Origin: Micromonospora alfalfae
GTDB lineage: Bacteria; Actinomycetota; Actinomycetes; Mycobacteriales; Micromonosporaceae
Reading direction: 5' to 3'
Assembly: GCF_022230925.1 (NCBI RefSeq)
Contig: NZ_JAKKFH010000063.1
Coordinates: 1-64,000, forward strand
Length of the DNA: 64,000 nt
Below, in pieces: positions 27,127-35,042 of the stretch. The position numbers were made by a program, and so were the translations under genes. The stretch's first letter is position 1. The number at the start of each line of letters is the position of its first letter. Below the pieces are notes generated by a model that saw only the letters and a program-made list of their open reading frames with translations, did no database searches and had not been told where the DNA came from.

Positions 27127-28416
27127 ATGCCAGCGATCGTGCTCATCGGCGCTCAGTGGGGCGACGAGGGCAAGGGCAAGGTTACCGACCTGCTTGGTGA
27201 GCGGGTCGACTACGTCGTGCGCTACTCCGGCGGCAACAACGCCGGGCACACGGTGATCACCCCGGACGGCCAGAAGTACGCGCTGCACCTGATGCCGTCC
27301 GGCGCGCTCTCGCCGAACGCGATGATCGTCATCGGCAACGGTGTGGTGGTCGACCCGAAGGTGCTGCTCGCCGAGATCGACGGCCTGGCGGAACGCGGCG
27401 TCGACGTGTCCCGGCTGCGGATCTCCGGTGACGCGCACCTGATCATGCCGCACCACCGGGCGCTGGACCGGGTCATCGAGCGTTACCTCGGCTCGTCCCG
27501 GATCGGCACCACCGGCCGTGGCATCGGCCCGGCGTACGGCGACAAGGTCGCCCGGATCGGCATCCGCCTCCAGGACCTGCTCGACCCGGGCATCCTGCGC
27601 AAGAAGCTGGAACTCGCGCTGCGCGAGAAGAACCAGATCCTGTTCAAGGTCTACAACCGCAAGGCGATCGACGTTGAGGCGACCGTCGAGGAGTACCTGG
27701 CGTACGCGGAGCGGCTCAAGCCGTACATCGCGGAGACCCGGGCGATGCTCTGGGACGCCCTGGACCGGGGCGAGACGGTGCTGCTGGAAGGCGCCCAGGC
27801 CACCATGCTCGACATGGACCACGGCACCTACCCCTTCGTCACCTCGTCCAACCCGACGGCCGGTGGCGCCTGTGTGGGGGCGGGCATCCCGCCGACCGCG
27901 ATCAACAAGGTCATCGCGGTGAGCAAGGCGTACACCACCCGGGTCGGTGCCGGGCCGTTCCCGACCGAACTGTTCGACGCCAACGGTGACCACCTGCGCA
28001 AGATCGGCGCGGAGTACGGCACCACCACCGGGCGGGAGCGCCGGTGCGGCTGGTTCGACGCTGTCGTCGCCCGGTACGCCTGCCGCCTCAACGGCGTCAC
28101 CGATCTGGTCATCACCAAGCTCGACGTGCTCACCGGCCTGCCCAAGGTGCCGATCTGCGTCGGCTACGAGATCAACGGCGTCCGGGTCGACGACATGCCG
28201 ATGAGCCAGACGGACTTCCACCACGCCAAGCCGGTCTTCGAGGAACTCGACGGCTGGTGGGAGGACATCACCAAGGCCCGCACCATCGACGACCTCCCGG
28301 AGAACGCCCGCCGCTACATCGCGAGGGTCGAAGAGATCTGCAACACGAGGGTGAGCGTCGTGGGCGTAGGCCCAGGCCGAGAAGAAAACGTAGTCCTCCA
28401 CCCCCTCCTCCCCTAA
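27127..28416 (+). CDS. purA: adenylosuccinate synthetase
   Basis: PurA joins IMP and aspartate with GTP to form adenylosuccinate, the first committed step to AMP. The 429-residue protein has all signature segments: QWGDEGKGK (about 9-17), GGNNAGHT with the catalytic His, SSRIGTTGRGIGPAY, TYPFVTSSN, TTRVGAGPFPTE and the aspartate-binding TTTGRERRCGWFD. The ATG at 27127 follows CTGGAGGCG; the frame is open far upstream through the divergent gene but only the family start matches. purD lies 1.2 kb downstream with an accessory gene between. A divergent paralogue is at 40914. Confidence 0.97.
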   Translation: MPAIVLIGAQWGDEGKGKVTDLLGERVDYVVRYSGGNNAGHTVITPDGQKYALHLMPSGALSPNAMIVIGNGVVVDPKVLLAEIDGLAERGVDVSRLRISGDAHLIMPHHRALDRVIERYLGSSRIGTTGRGIGPAYGDKVARIGIRLQDLLDPGILRKKLELALREKNQILFKVYNRKAIDVEATVEEYLAYAERLKPYIAETRAMLWDALDRGETVLLEGAQATMLDMDHGTYPFVTSSNPTAGGACVGAGIPPTAINKVIAVSKAYTTRVGAGPFPTELFDANGDHLRKIGAEYGTTTGRERRCGWFDAVVARYACRLNGVTDLVITKLDVLTGLPKVPICVGYEINGVRVDDMPMSQTDFHHAKPVFEELDGWWEDITKARTIDDLPENARRYIARVEEICNTRVSVVGVGPGREENVVLHPLLP

Positions 28417-28456
28417 CCCCCCGACCCCCCTGCCCACCCCCCACCCCCTCTGCCCC

Positions 28457-28516
28457 GGTGATCAAGAAGTTTGCGTCAGATTTCCTCGCGAGGTTGACGT
28501 AAAGCTCTTGATCACC
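28457..28516. repeat. 60-bp palindrome, copy 1
   Basis: GGTGATCAAGA and TCTTGATCACC form the outer arms; TTTGCGTCA pairs with TGACGTAAA and the centre is TCCTCGCGAGG, so almost the whole 60 bases can fold. A related copy is at 29528-29587 in the same orientation, both followed by GAGG. Shorter relatives are at 61083 (and a decayed half near 8795). The element may also terminate purA. Confidence 0.8.
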
Positions 28517-28532
28517 GAGGCGAAGGGTGGGG

Positions 28533-28562
28533 TTGTCCACAGGGGGTTGAGGGTTGTCCACA
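28533..28562. promoter_or_regulatory. pair of DnaA-box sequences
   Basis: TTGTCCACA occurs at 28533-28541 and again at 28554-28562, 21 bases apart, inside a repeated GGTTGTCCACAGGGG. TTGTCCACA is the preferred DnaA box in Streptomyces. I found no other copy in the window. Two boxes two helical turns apart upstream of a gene could be a DnaA-controlled promoter; there is no dnaA, dnaN or AT-rich region, so it is not the origin. Confidence 0.5.
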
Positions 28563-28581
28563 GGGGCTTTGCTCGGGTGGG

Positions 28582-29532
28582 GTGGGTGGGCAGGGTGTGG
28601 GTGTGGGTGCACATCAACTTCTTCGCCACATTGCGGCCGGGCAGGACGGCATGGTCACCCTGGACCAGGCATTGCGTGCCGGCCTGACCAGGGACCAGAT
28701 CCGACAGTTACACCGGTCCGGCAGGTGGCAGCGGGTTCTCCGTGGGTGCTTCGTTCCAGAAGCGGAGTCGAGTGATCTGACGCTTCGGCGGGCGCGAATC
28801 CGCGCTGCGGTCATGAGCCTCGGCCCAGGCGCCTTCGCGGTTCTGGACTCCGCGTTGGAGTTGCACGGCATCGCGGGTCTCCGCCGGACAGCACAGGTCC
28901 ACGTCTCGGTGCCAGTCGATCGACCCCGACCCCAGCGCTCCCTGGTGCCGTGGTTGACGGTGCACCAGGTGACCGTCGGCCCTGGCGACATCGTCAAGGT
29001 TGCGGGCATTCCGGCGACGTCTCCGCTTCGCACCGTCTCAGACGTCATCCTTCGGGTTGATCGTTATCCAGCGGTCTCGGTCCTCGACTCAGCTCTGAAC
29101 CAGGGCCGCATCGATCCGGCACAGTTGGCGGCCATTCCGAACCTCATCCGGGGACGTCGGGGCGCGGTCATGGCACGGGCCTGTCTCGCCGAGGCGGACG
29201 AGCGGGCACAGTCGCCGTTGGAGACGCGTAGCCGGCTGCGGTGCGTGGATGGCCGGGTGCCGCCGGACACGCTGCAGTTGGAGGTGCGTGATGATGACGG
29301 CTATCTGCTCGGCATTGGCGACCTGGGCTGGCGCGGCCCAAGGCTGATCGCCGAAGCGGACGGCCGAGACGCGCATGGCATCCCGGAGGCCGCCTACGCC
29401 GACCGCCGTCGCCAGAACCGCCTGGTCAACGCCGGCTGGACCATCCTCCGTTTCACCTGGCAGGACACCCTCAACCCCACCTACATCCCGCACACGGTCC
29501 GCCAAGCAATCGCGGCCGCCCAGCGGAGGTGA
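28582..29532 (+). CDS. AbiEi-antitoxin-like N-terminus fused to DUF559/Vsr-like endonuclease domain
   Basis: A 316-residue solitary gene. The first 70 residues (HIAAGQDGMVTLDQALRAGL...GRWQRVLRGCFV) resemble the winged-helix domain of AbiEi-type antitoxins. The last 110 match DUF559, a Vsr-like PD-(D/E)xK nuclease fold: GDLGWRGPRLIAEADGRDAH, then RQNRLVNAGWTILRFTWQD. No AbiEii nucleotidyltransferase toxin follows, so it is not a standard toxin-antitoxin pair. GTG 28582 is the longest start; GTG 28597 or 28603 are also possible. Two copies of a 60-bp palindrome bracket it, and its stop codon lies inside the second. It separates purA and purD, suggesting insertion as a unit. Confidence 0.72.
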   Translation: MGGQGVGVGAHQLLRHIAAGQDGMVTLDQALRAGLTRDQIRQLHRSGRWQRVLRGCFVPEAESSDLTLRRARIRAAVMSLGPGAFAVLDSALELHGIAGLRRTAQVHVSVPVDRPRPQRSLVPWLTVHQVTVGPGDIVKVAGIPATSPLRTVSDVILRVDRYPAVSVLDSALNQGRIDPAQLAAIPNLIRGRRGAVMARACLAEADERAQSPLETRSRLRCVDGRVPPDTLQLEVRDDDGYLLGIGDLGWRGPRLIAEADGRDAHGIPEAAYADRRRQNRLVNAGWTILRFTWQDTLNPTYIPHTVRQAIAAAQRR

Positions 29533-29587
29533 TCAAGAGGTTTCCGTCAAGAACGAGTCCACCACTGACGCAAACCTCTTGATCACC
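29528..29587. repeat. 60-bp palindrome, copy 2
   Basis: The outer arms GGTGATCAAGAGGTTT and AAACCTCTTGATCACC are perfectly complementary, with GACG/CGTC further in. It overlaps the stop codon of the AbiEi/DUF559 gene and lies just before purD. It is the partner of the copy at 28457-28516. Confidence 0.8.
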
Positions 29588-29637
29588 GAGGCCCTACGGG
29601 GGTGGGGGTTGGAGTGGGGGACAGTAGGATCTCGGGC

Positions 29638-30888
29638 GTGCGGGTTCTTTTGGTGGGTGGTGGTGGGCGGGAGCATGCGCTCGCGCTCGGGCTGGCTGGC
29701 GACTCGGGGGTTTCCGCGGTTGTTGCGGCGCCTGGTAATCCGGGGATCGCCTCGGTGGCTGAGCTGCGTGCGGTGAGCGCCTCAGATCCGGCGGCGGTGG
29801 CGGCGTTAGCCGTGGAGACCGCCGCTGACCTGGTGGTGATCGGGCCCGAGGCGCCGCTGGTCGCCGGGGTCGCCGATGCGGTGCGCGCGAAGGGCATCGC
29901 CGTGTTCGGTCCATCCGGTGCTGCCGCGCAGTTGGAGGGCTCCAAGGCGTTCGCCAAGGACGTGATGACCGCCGCCGGCGTGCCGACCGCCCAGGCGTAC
30001 GTCTGCACGGACGAGGCGAGCACCGCTCGGGCGCTGGACGAGTTCGGCGCGCCGTACGTGGTGAAGGACGATGGGCTCGCCGCCGGCAAGGGCGTGGTGG
30101 TGACCGACGACCGGGCCGCCGCGTTGGCGCACGCGAACGAGTGTGGACGTGTCGTGGTCGAGGAGTTCCTCGACGGCCCGGAGGTCAGCCTCTTCGTGGT
30201 CACCGACGGCGAGGCGGCGCTGCCGCTGGTGCCGGCACAGGACTTCAAGCGGCTCGGTGACGGCGACACCGGGCCGAACACCGGTGGCATGGGGGCGTAC
30301 GCGCCGCTGGCCTGGGCCCCGTCCGGGCTGGTCGACGACGTGATGCGCGACGTGGTCCACCCGACGCTCGCGGAGATGCGTCGCCGGGGCACCCCGTTCG
30401 CCGGCCTGCTCTACGTCGGGCTCGCGATCACCGCCGCCGGCCCTCGGGTGATCGAGTTCAACGCGCGCTTCGGTGACCCGGAGACCCAGGTGGTGCTCGC
30501 GCTGCTGGAGACCCCGCTGGGTGGGCTGCTGCACGCGGCGGCCACCGGCTCGTTGGCCGAGCACCCGCCGCTGCGGTGGCGCGACGGTAGCGCCGTGACG
30601 GTGGTGCTCGCCTCGGCGGGTTATCCGGCGGCGCCGCGCACCGGCGACGTGATCACCGGTGCGGACCGTCCGGGCATCATCCACGCGGGCACCGCCCGCC
30701 GGGCCAGCGACGGCGCGTTGGTCTCCGCTGGCGGTCGGGTCCTCTGCGGTACGGCCACCGGCGCCGACCTGGCCGCCGCGCGGGACGCCGCATACGCGCT
30801 GGTGGACGGGGTGGAGTTGGCCGGCTCGCAGCATCGCACCGACATCGCCGCCGCCGCGATCGAGAACCGGATCACGATCCCCAGCTGA
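29638..30888 (+). CDS. purD: phosphoribosylamine-glycine ligase (GAR synthetase)
   Basis: PurD makes glycinamide ribonucleotide from phosphoribosylamine, glycine and ATP, the second step of purine synthesis. The 416-residue ATP-grasp enzyme shows VLLVGGGGREHALAL at its start, FGPSGAAAQLEGSKAFAKD, VVKDDGLAAGKGVVV, GPEVSLFVVTDG and EFNARFGDPETQ. The start GTG 29638 matches the family start; TAGGAT at 29625-29630 is a good -10 box only seven bases before it, so the mRNA is probably leaderless. purA is upstream beyond the AbiEi/DUF559 gene. Confidence 0.96.
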   Translation: MRVLLVGGGGREHALALGLAGDSGVSAVVAAPGNPGIASVAELRAVSASDPAAVAALAVETAADLVVIGPEAPLVAGVADAVRAKGIAVFGPSGAAAQLEGSKAFAKDVMTAAGVPTAQAYVCTDEASTARALDEFGAPYVVKDDGLAAGKGVVVTDDRAAALAHANECGRVVVEEFLDGPEVSLFVVTDGEAALPLVPAQDFKRLGDGDTGPNTGGMGAYAPLAWAPSGLVDDVMRDVVHPTLAEMRRRGTPFAGLLYVGLAITAAGPRVIEFNARFGDPETQVVLALLETPLGGLLHAAATGSLAEHPPLRWRDGSAVTVVLASAGYPAAPRTGDVITGADRPGIIHAGTARRASDGALVSAGGRVLCGTATGADLAAARDAAYALVDGVELAGSQHRTDIAAAAIENRITIPS

Positions 30889-31379
30889 GTCCCCGTGTCG
30901 GCGGGCTGGGTTTCGACCGCGAACGTCGGCGGTGTGGGTCGGGCTGATGGAGCCCTACCCGGTTCCGGGCCACCCTTGCAGGTCGTCCATGATCGCGTAG
31001 CTCGATGCCCTGATCCGGGCGGGCGGAGCGGATCGCCGTGGGCGCGGTCGGCGGGTTCGCCACGCTCCGGTCCCGCCGAACGGCACCCTGAAGGGCCGCA
31101 CCCGGGCACGTTCTGTCTCCACCACGGCCGGACGGCCGCCGACAGTCCAGCCGGCGTGCCGATCCGTCGCCTGGCCGAGTGGCCCGGTCGGTCGGGTCGC
31201 GTGTCGGTGCGGGCAGGAGTTGCGCCAGTCCGGTGAGGTTGTCGCCCCCCGCGGGGCAACCCGGCGTTGCTCTGGCCACGACTTAGCGGTGTCGGAGGCA
31301 GAGCGACGCGAGGAGTGGAGATGCGGGTTTGCGGACGATCGCCGTGCTGTTGGTGGCCGGTGGGAGGACAGGTCCGAGG
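30889..31379. other. 490-bp spacer with no supportable gene
   Basis: Between purD and the second SigE gene I see no reading frame with family-like content. A minus-strand frame ends in a plausible-looking IRASSYAIMDDLQGWPGTG, but its upstream part is random Arg/Pro-rich translation, so it might be a remnant of a lost gene. A CCCCGCGGGG hairpin lies near 31242. The sigma-factor promoter must lie in the last part. Confidence 0.5.
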
Positions 31380-31964
31380 ATGCCGCTGAGCCGGACATCG
31401 GCCGAGCGGGCCGCGGCCGATGCCGAGTACACCGAGTGCGTTCGGGTTGGTCTGCCGCAGTGGCGGCGGACGGCGTACCTGATGAGCGGTGACTGGCACC
31501 AGGGCGACGACATCGTGCAGCGGGTGCTCACCGAGCTGTACCGCAACTGGTCCCGGGCACGGCGGGCCGGCAACCTGAACGCACTGGTGCGGACGATGCT
31601 GATGCGACGGTTGATCGACGAGCGGCGACGCGGCTGGGCGCGGGTGCGGCTCACCGACCTGCTACCGGAGCGGCCCGCACCGACCGCCCCGGACGCCGCT
31701 GAACGGCTCGATCTGGTGGCGGCGCTGCGCCAGGTCGCGCCTCGGCAGCGCGCTGTCCTGGTGCTGCGGTTCTTTCAGGACCTGACGGTGGAGGAGACGG
31801 CGCAGGCGCTCGGCTGCGCGCCGGGCACCGTCAAGAGCCAGACCGCCAAGGGGCTGGCGACGCTGCGAGGCCTGCTCGCCCCCGCCCGAGATGACGTGCC
31901 GACCACCATGCAGACCGGCATGGCGAGTGGTACGCCGACCAGTGTGTTGGCCCACGGAGGTTGA
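31380..31964 (+). CDS. SigE-family ECF sigma factor, second copy
   Basis: A 194-residue SigE-like sigma factor. Region 2 spans LPQWRRTAYLMSGDWHQGDD to ALVRTMLMRRLIDERRR; region 4 spans VAPRQRAVLVLRFFQDLTVE to GTVKSQTAKGLATL. A Thr/Ala-rich C-terminal tail of about 30 residues follows. ATG 31380 is used; the frame is open to a TTG at 31329, but that adds no family-like sequence. It is coupled to the next gene (stop TGA three bases before the next ATG), a membrane protein of the sigma-linked type. It is a paralogue of the one at 16155 and not closely similar. Confidence 0.88.
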   Translation: MPLSRTSAERAAADAEYTECVRVGLPQWRRTAYLMSGDWHQGDDIVQRVLTELYRNWSRARRAGNLNALVRTMLMRRLIDERRRGWARVRLTDLLPERPAPTAPDAAERLDLVAALRQVAPRQRAVLVLRFFQDLTVEETAQALGCAPGTVKSQTAKGLATLRGLLAPARDDVPTTMQTGMASGTPTSVLAHGG

Positions 31965-31966
31965 CG

Positions 31967-33172
31967 ATGATGGATGACACGGATGTGGCGCGGTTGATGC
32001 GCGCCGAGGTCGAGGCGGCCGAGACACCGTCGGTCGTTGTGAACATCGAACGGGCGATGACCGTCGGGCGGCGGCAGCGCTGGTACGCACGGGGCGCGGG
32101 TGCCGCGCTGGCGGTGGTCGCGGTTGCCGTCGGCGCGGTCACGGTGCCGGGCCTGGTCGCGCCGGACGGGTCGTCGCCGCCGTCGCTGGAGATGGTCGGT
32201 GCGCTGGCGCCGTTGGAGCCGTACACCGGGGAGGTGCCGTCACCCGACACGTCCCGGATCCCGGCCGCGTTGGAGACGATCGATCCGACCGTTCAGTACG
32301 TTCGGTTCGGTTGGTTGCCGTCGGGTCTGGACAGCTTGCAGTACCAGTCGGGTCTGCTGCTGAGCGGGCCGGGTGTCGTCCTGATCGCGCACGCCGCCGA
32401 CTCGCCGAACCCCAACTGGGCAGGGGTTGCGGTCAGTCTCCACCCGCAGGGGGTGACGCCGCCCGCGCCGCAGGTCATGGGCATCGACCAACGGGCACCC
32501 ACCCTGAGCACGGCGCCCGCGCCAGATGTGCGGGGCACATCGGCGACCTTCATCCAGTACGACGTCGACGGCACTGACCGGCTCTCCCTCCGATGGCAGT
32601 ACGCCCCGGACGGCTGGGCCGCTGTCGATGTCTCACCCTGGGTGGCGGGGCAGGATGCCCGCGAGATCGCCCTGCACGTGGCGCAGAGGCTCAGGTTCGG
32701 TACGACCGAGCTGGTGCGGATGCCGGCCCAGGTGAAGGGGGTGCCGCAGAAGGTGCGGCCGATCCAGACCGACGTCTCCGGGCCGCTTACCCCGGACGGC
32801 TGGCGGTGGTATGCCGGCGTCACGTACAGCGCCGAACCCTCCACGGCGGATCCCGGTAGGCAGCGGGCGAAGACGGTGGACGTCGGCTTCTTTCCGTACG
32901 TCGAGATGACCGACAAGGTTCGGGCCGAGTTGAAAGGTAAGGAATTCTTCCGGCCGCCGAACACCACAGTCGACGGTCATCAGGCGTCCTTCTCCGCTGC
33001 CGCTGATCCGAGTTCGTCGGAGACGCTGGAGGTGCTCGACGTACGGGGGATGGTGGTCAAGATCGACGCACACAGTGGAACGCTCGATGAGCAGGGCACG
33101 AAGGGCTTGTTCCAGCGCCTCGACCTCGCCGAGGCCAAGCCGGACTGGCGGCCTTCGCTGACGGTCGACTGA
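31967..33172 (+). CDS. sigma-linked membrane protein, probable anti-sigma or sensor
   Basis: A 401-residue protein. The cytoplasmic N-terminus (VARLMRAEVEAAETPSVVVN) is followed by a basic stretch and one membrane helix (about 44-63), then a 330-residue extracytoplasmic domain with no motif I recognise. This arrangement, together with translational coupling to a SigE-family sigma factor, fits a membrane partner that senses the envelope and controls the sigma factor. The external domain has repeated beta-like strands and almost no cysteine. ATG 31967 follows GGAGG by six bases; a TTG six bases earlier and ATG 31970 are alternatives. Confidence 0.72.
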   Translation: MMDDTDVARLMRAEVEAAETPSVVVNIERAMTVGRRQRWYARGAGAALAVVAVAVGAVTVPGLVAPDGSSPPSLEMVGALAPLEPYTGEVPSPDTSRIPAALETIDPTVQYVRFGWLPSGLDSLQYQSGLLLSGPGVVLIAHAADSPNPNWAGVAVSLHPQGVTPPAPQVMGIDQRAPTLSTAPAPDVRGTSATFIQYDVDGTDRLSLRWQYAPDGWAAVDVSPWVAGQDAREIALHVAQRLRFGTTELVRMPAQVKGVPQKVRPIQTDVSGPLTPDGWRWYAGVTYSAEPSTADPGRQRAKTVDVGFFPYVEMTDKVRAELKGKEFFRPPNTTVDGHQASFSAAADPSSSETLEVLDVRGMVVKIDAHSGTLDEQGTKGLFQRLDLAEAKPDWRPSLTVD

Positions 33173-33183
33173 CGGGGGCGGTA

Positions 33184-33228
33184 ACCGCCCCGGAACTCGT
33201 CGGCTTTCGCTGACGGTTTCGGGGCGGT
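33184..33228. terminator. bidirectional hairpin between convergent operons
   Basis: ACCGCCCCGGAA pairs with TTTCGGGGCGGT, with an inner stem CGTCGG/CTGACG. It ends the SigE operon on the plus strand, and its last base touches the stop codon of the acyl-CoA ligase on the minus strand. Confidence 0.75.
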
Positions 33229-34790
33229 CAGCCGTAGTAGCGGCGTAGCTCCCGGCTGAGCACCTTGCCGGTGGCGTTCCGGGGCAGGTACTTCACGAAG
33301 ATCACGTCTCGGGGGACGGAGAATCGGGCCAGGTAGTGCCGGACGTACTCGCGTACCGCCTCGGGGTCGAGCGTCTCGTTGGGGTGCAGGGCGAGGAACG
33401 CGGACAGTCGCTGGCCGTACTCGGGGTCGGGCACGCCGATCACGGCCGCTTCGCGGACCTGTGGCAGTTGGGCGAGCAGATCCTCCACCTCGGACGGGAA
33501 GACGTTCTCACCACCGGAGACGATCATGTCGTCGGCCCGGCCGTCGACGAAGAGCAGCCCGTCGGGGTTGAGTCGGCCGAGGTCACCGGTGTCGAGCAGC
33601 CCGTCGCGGGTCTCCCGGTTGGCACCTGAGGTGTACCCCTCAAAGAGCATCTCGTTGCCGACGAAGATCCGCCCGACCTGTCCGTTCGCGACCGGCTGGC
33701 CGTTGTCGTCGAGCAACTCCAGCCGGGTTCCGTGTGGTGGTCGGCCTGCCGTCGTGGGTGCCTCGCGCAGATCCTGGGGACCGGCGATGGAGGCCCAGGA
33801 GACCTCGGTGGAGCCGTAGAGGTTGTAGAGGACGTCTCCGTAGACGTCCATGAACTTCGGGGCGAGCCCACCAGGCAGCGCCGAACCGCTGACGGCGACG
33901 ACCTTGAGTGGCGGGCGCGGGTCTGGCGCGGGCACCTCCAGCAGTCGCTGCACCATCACGGGTACGGCGAAGAGCGCGTCGCACCGGTGTTGGTGCAGCG
34001 CGGTGAGCGTGGCGGCCGGGTCGAAGCGGCGCTGCAGCACGATGGTGGCCCGTAGCGCGAAACAGACCTGGAGGGCGGCGAAGCCCCAGGTGTGGAAGAT
34101 CGGCGCCGTGATCATTACCCGGTCGCGGGTGTGCAGCGGGATGCGATCGATGATGGACACCAGCGGGCCGAAACCGCTGGGCGTGGGTCGTCGGGCGCCC
34201 TTGGGTGCCCCGGTGGTGCCCGAGGTGAGCACGATGATCCTGCCGTCGCGCTCCGGAGGGTGCAGCTCGCCCGGGAGGGCCCCGGCGACCAACTCCTCGC
34301 GGGCGCGTTCGTCGAGGCGGGGCAGTTCGGCGGGGAGGCCGAGGACCCGCTCGGCGAACTCGTCGTCGTGGACCAGCAGCCGGAGTTGCTGCTCCTCGGC
34401 GACGGTGACCAGTTGGGCGGTGGAGAGCCCGGTGTTGACCAGGACCGCGTCCACACCCAGCAGGTTGGCTGCGACGATCGTCTCGATCAGCCCGTGGTGG
34501 TTGCGGCAGAGCACGCCGATCCGGTCGCCGGCCTGTACGCCGAGCCCGGCCCGCATCGACCGGGCCATCCGTTCGGCCCGGTCGAGGAGGTCCTGGTAGG
34601 TCAGCTCGGTGCCGTCCTCGTCGATGACCGCCAGCCGGCCAGGGTCGCGGGCGGCTGCCTGGCGTAGTTCGCCGGCCAGGCTCCACCCCCAGGTGCGCAA
34701 CGCGTTGAGCTGAGAGGTGATCCGGATCGGGCTGCCCGGCATGAGCAGCCCGCGACGAGTCAGCGTGGCGACGAAGAACGGCAGGTCCAT
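33228..34790 (-). CDS. AMP-binding acyl-CoA synthetase (FadD-like)
   Basis: A 520-residue ANL-family adenylating enzyme that activates a carboxylic acid as acyl-AMP and then acyl-CoA. Motifs are LTSGTTGAPKGA (P-loop), LYGSTEV, DTGDLGRLNPDG, the hinge region DGRADDMIVSGGENVFPSEVE, and the C-terminal PRNATGKVLSREL with the catalytic lysine. It resembles mycobacterial FadD12-like fatty-acyl synthetases; the chain length is not predictable. ATG 34790 has TAGGAGG upstream. It lies 252 bases downstream of an acyl-CoA dehydrogenase gene on the same strand; a short ACTGGGC/GCCCAGT stem at 34869-34892 may weaken transcription between them. Confidence 0.88.
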   Translation of the reverse strand: MDLPFFVATLTRRGLLMPGSPIRITSQLNALRTWGWSLAGELRQAAARDPGRLAVIDEDGTELTYQDLLDRAERMARSMRAGLGVQAGDRIGVLCRNHHGLIETIVAANLLGVDAVLVNTGLSTAQLVTVAEEQQLRLLVHDDEFAERVLGLPAELPRLDERAREELVAGALPGELHPPERDGRIIVLTSGTTGAPKGARRPTPSGFGPLVSIIDRIPLHTRDRVMITAPIFHTWGFAALQVCFALRATIVLQRRFDPAATLTALHQHRCDALFAVPVMVQRLLEVPAPDPRPPLKVVAVSGSALPGGLAPKFMDVYGDVLYNLYGSTEVSWASIAGPQDLREAPTTAGRPPHGTRLELLDDNGQPVANGQVGRIFVGNEMLFEGYTSGANRETRDGLLDTGDLGRLNPDGLLFVDGRADDMIVSGGENVFPSEVEDLLAQLPQVREAAVIGVPDPEYGQRLSAFLALHPNETLDPEAVREYVRHYLARFSVPRDVIFVKYLPRNATGKVLSRELRRYYG

Positions 34791-35042
34791 GCCGCAGACC
34801 TCCTACGGGCGGTGCGCGGACGGGCGACTGGTTCCCCCGTCCATCAGGGCTTCTTTCCTTGATCATGCACTGGGCGCTGCGGAAGGCCCAGTCCGCGTCG
34901 GCGTGGGGTGACGAAGACGGCACAGATCGTGGATTCCGGCTGCGGTGCGCGGCGGCGTGCGGCGCGGCCGGCCGGAGCAGGGACCGCCCGCCCCCGGGCC
35001 GGCCGGCCGTTGGGCACCCCCGAGCCGCAGGGCGCCGGTCGG

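Noticed and set aside
28533..28562. Chromosomal replication origin
   Set aside because: Only two DnaA boxes, no AT-rich unwinding region, and no dnaA, dnaN, recF or gyrB neighbours.
28582..29532. Complete AbiE toxin-antitoxin system
   Set aside because: Only the antitoxin-like N-terminus is present, fused to a nuclease-like domain; no nucleotidyltransferase toxin gene follows.
30955..31398. Minus-strand gene ending in MDDLQGWPGTG
   Set aside because: The end looks protein-like, but the upstream part is Arg/Pro-rich with no start or ribosome-binding site; kept only as a possible remnant.
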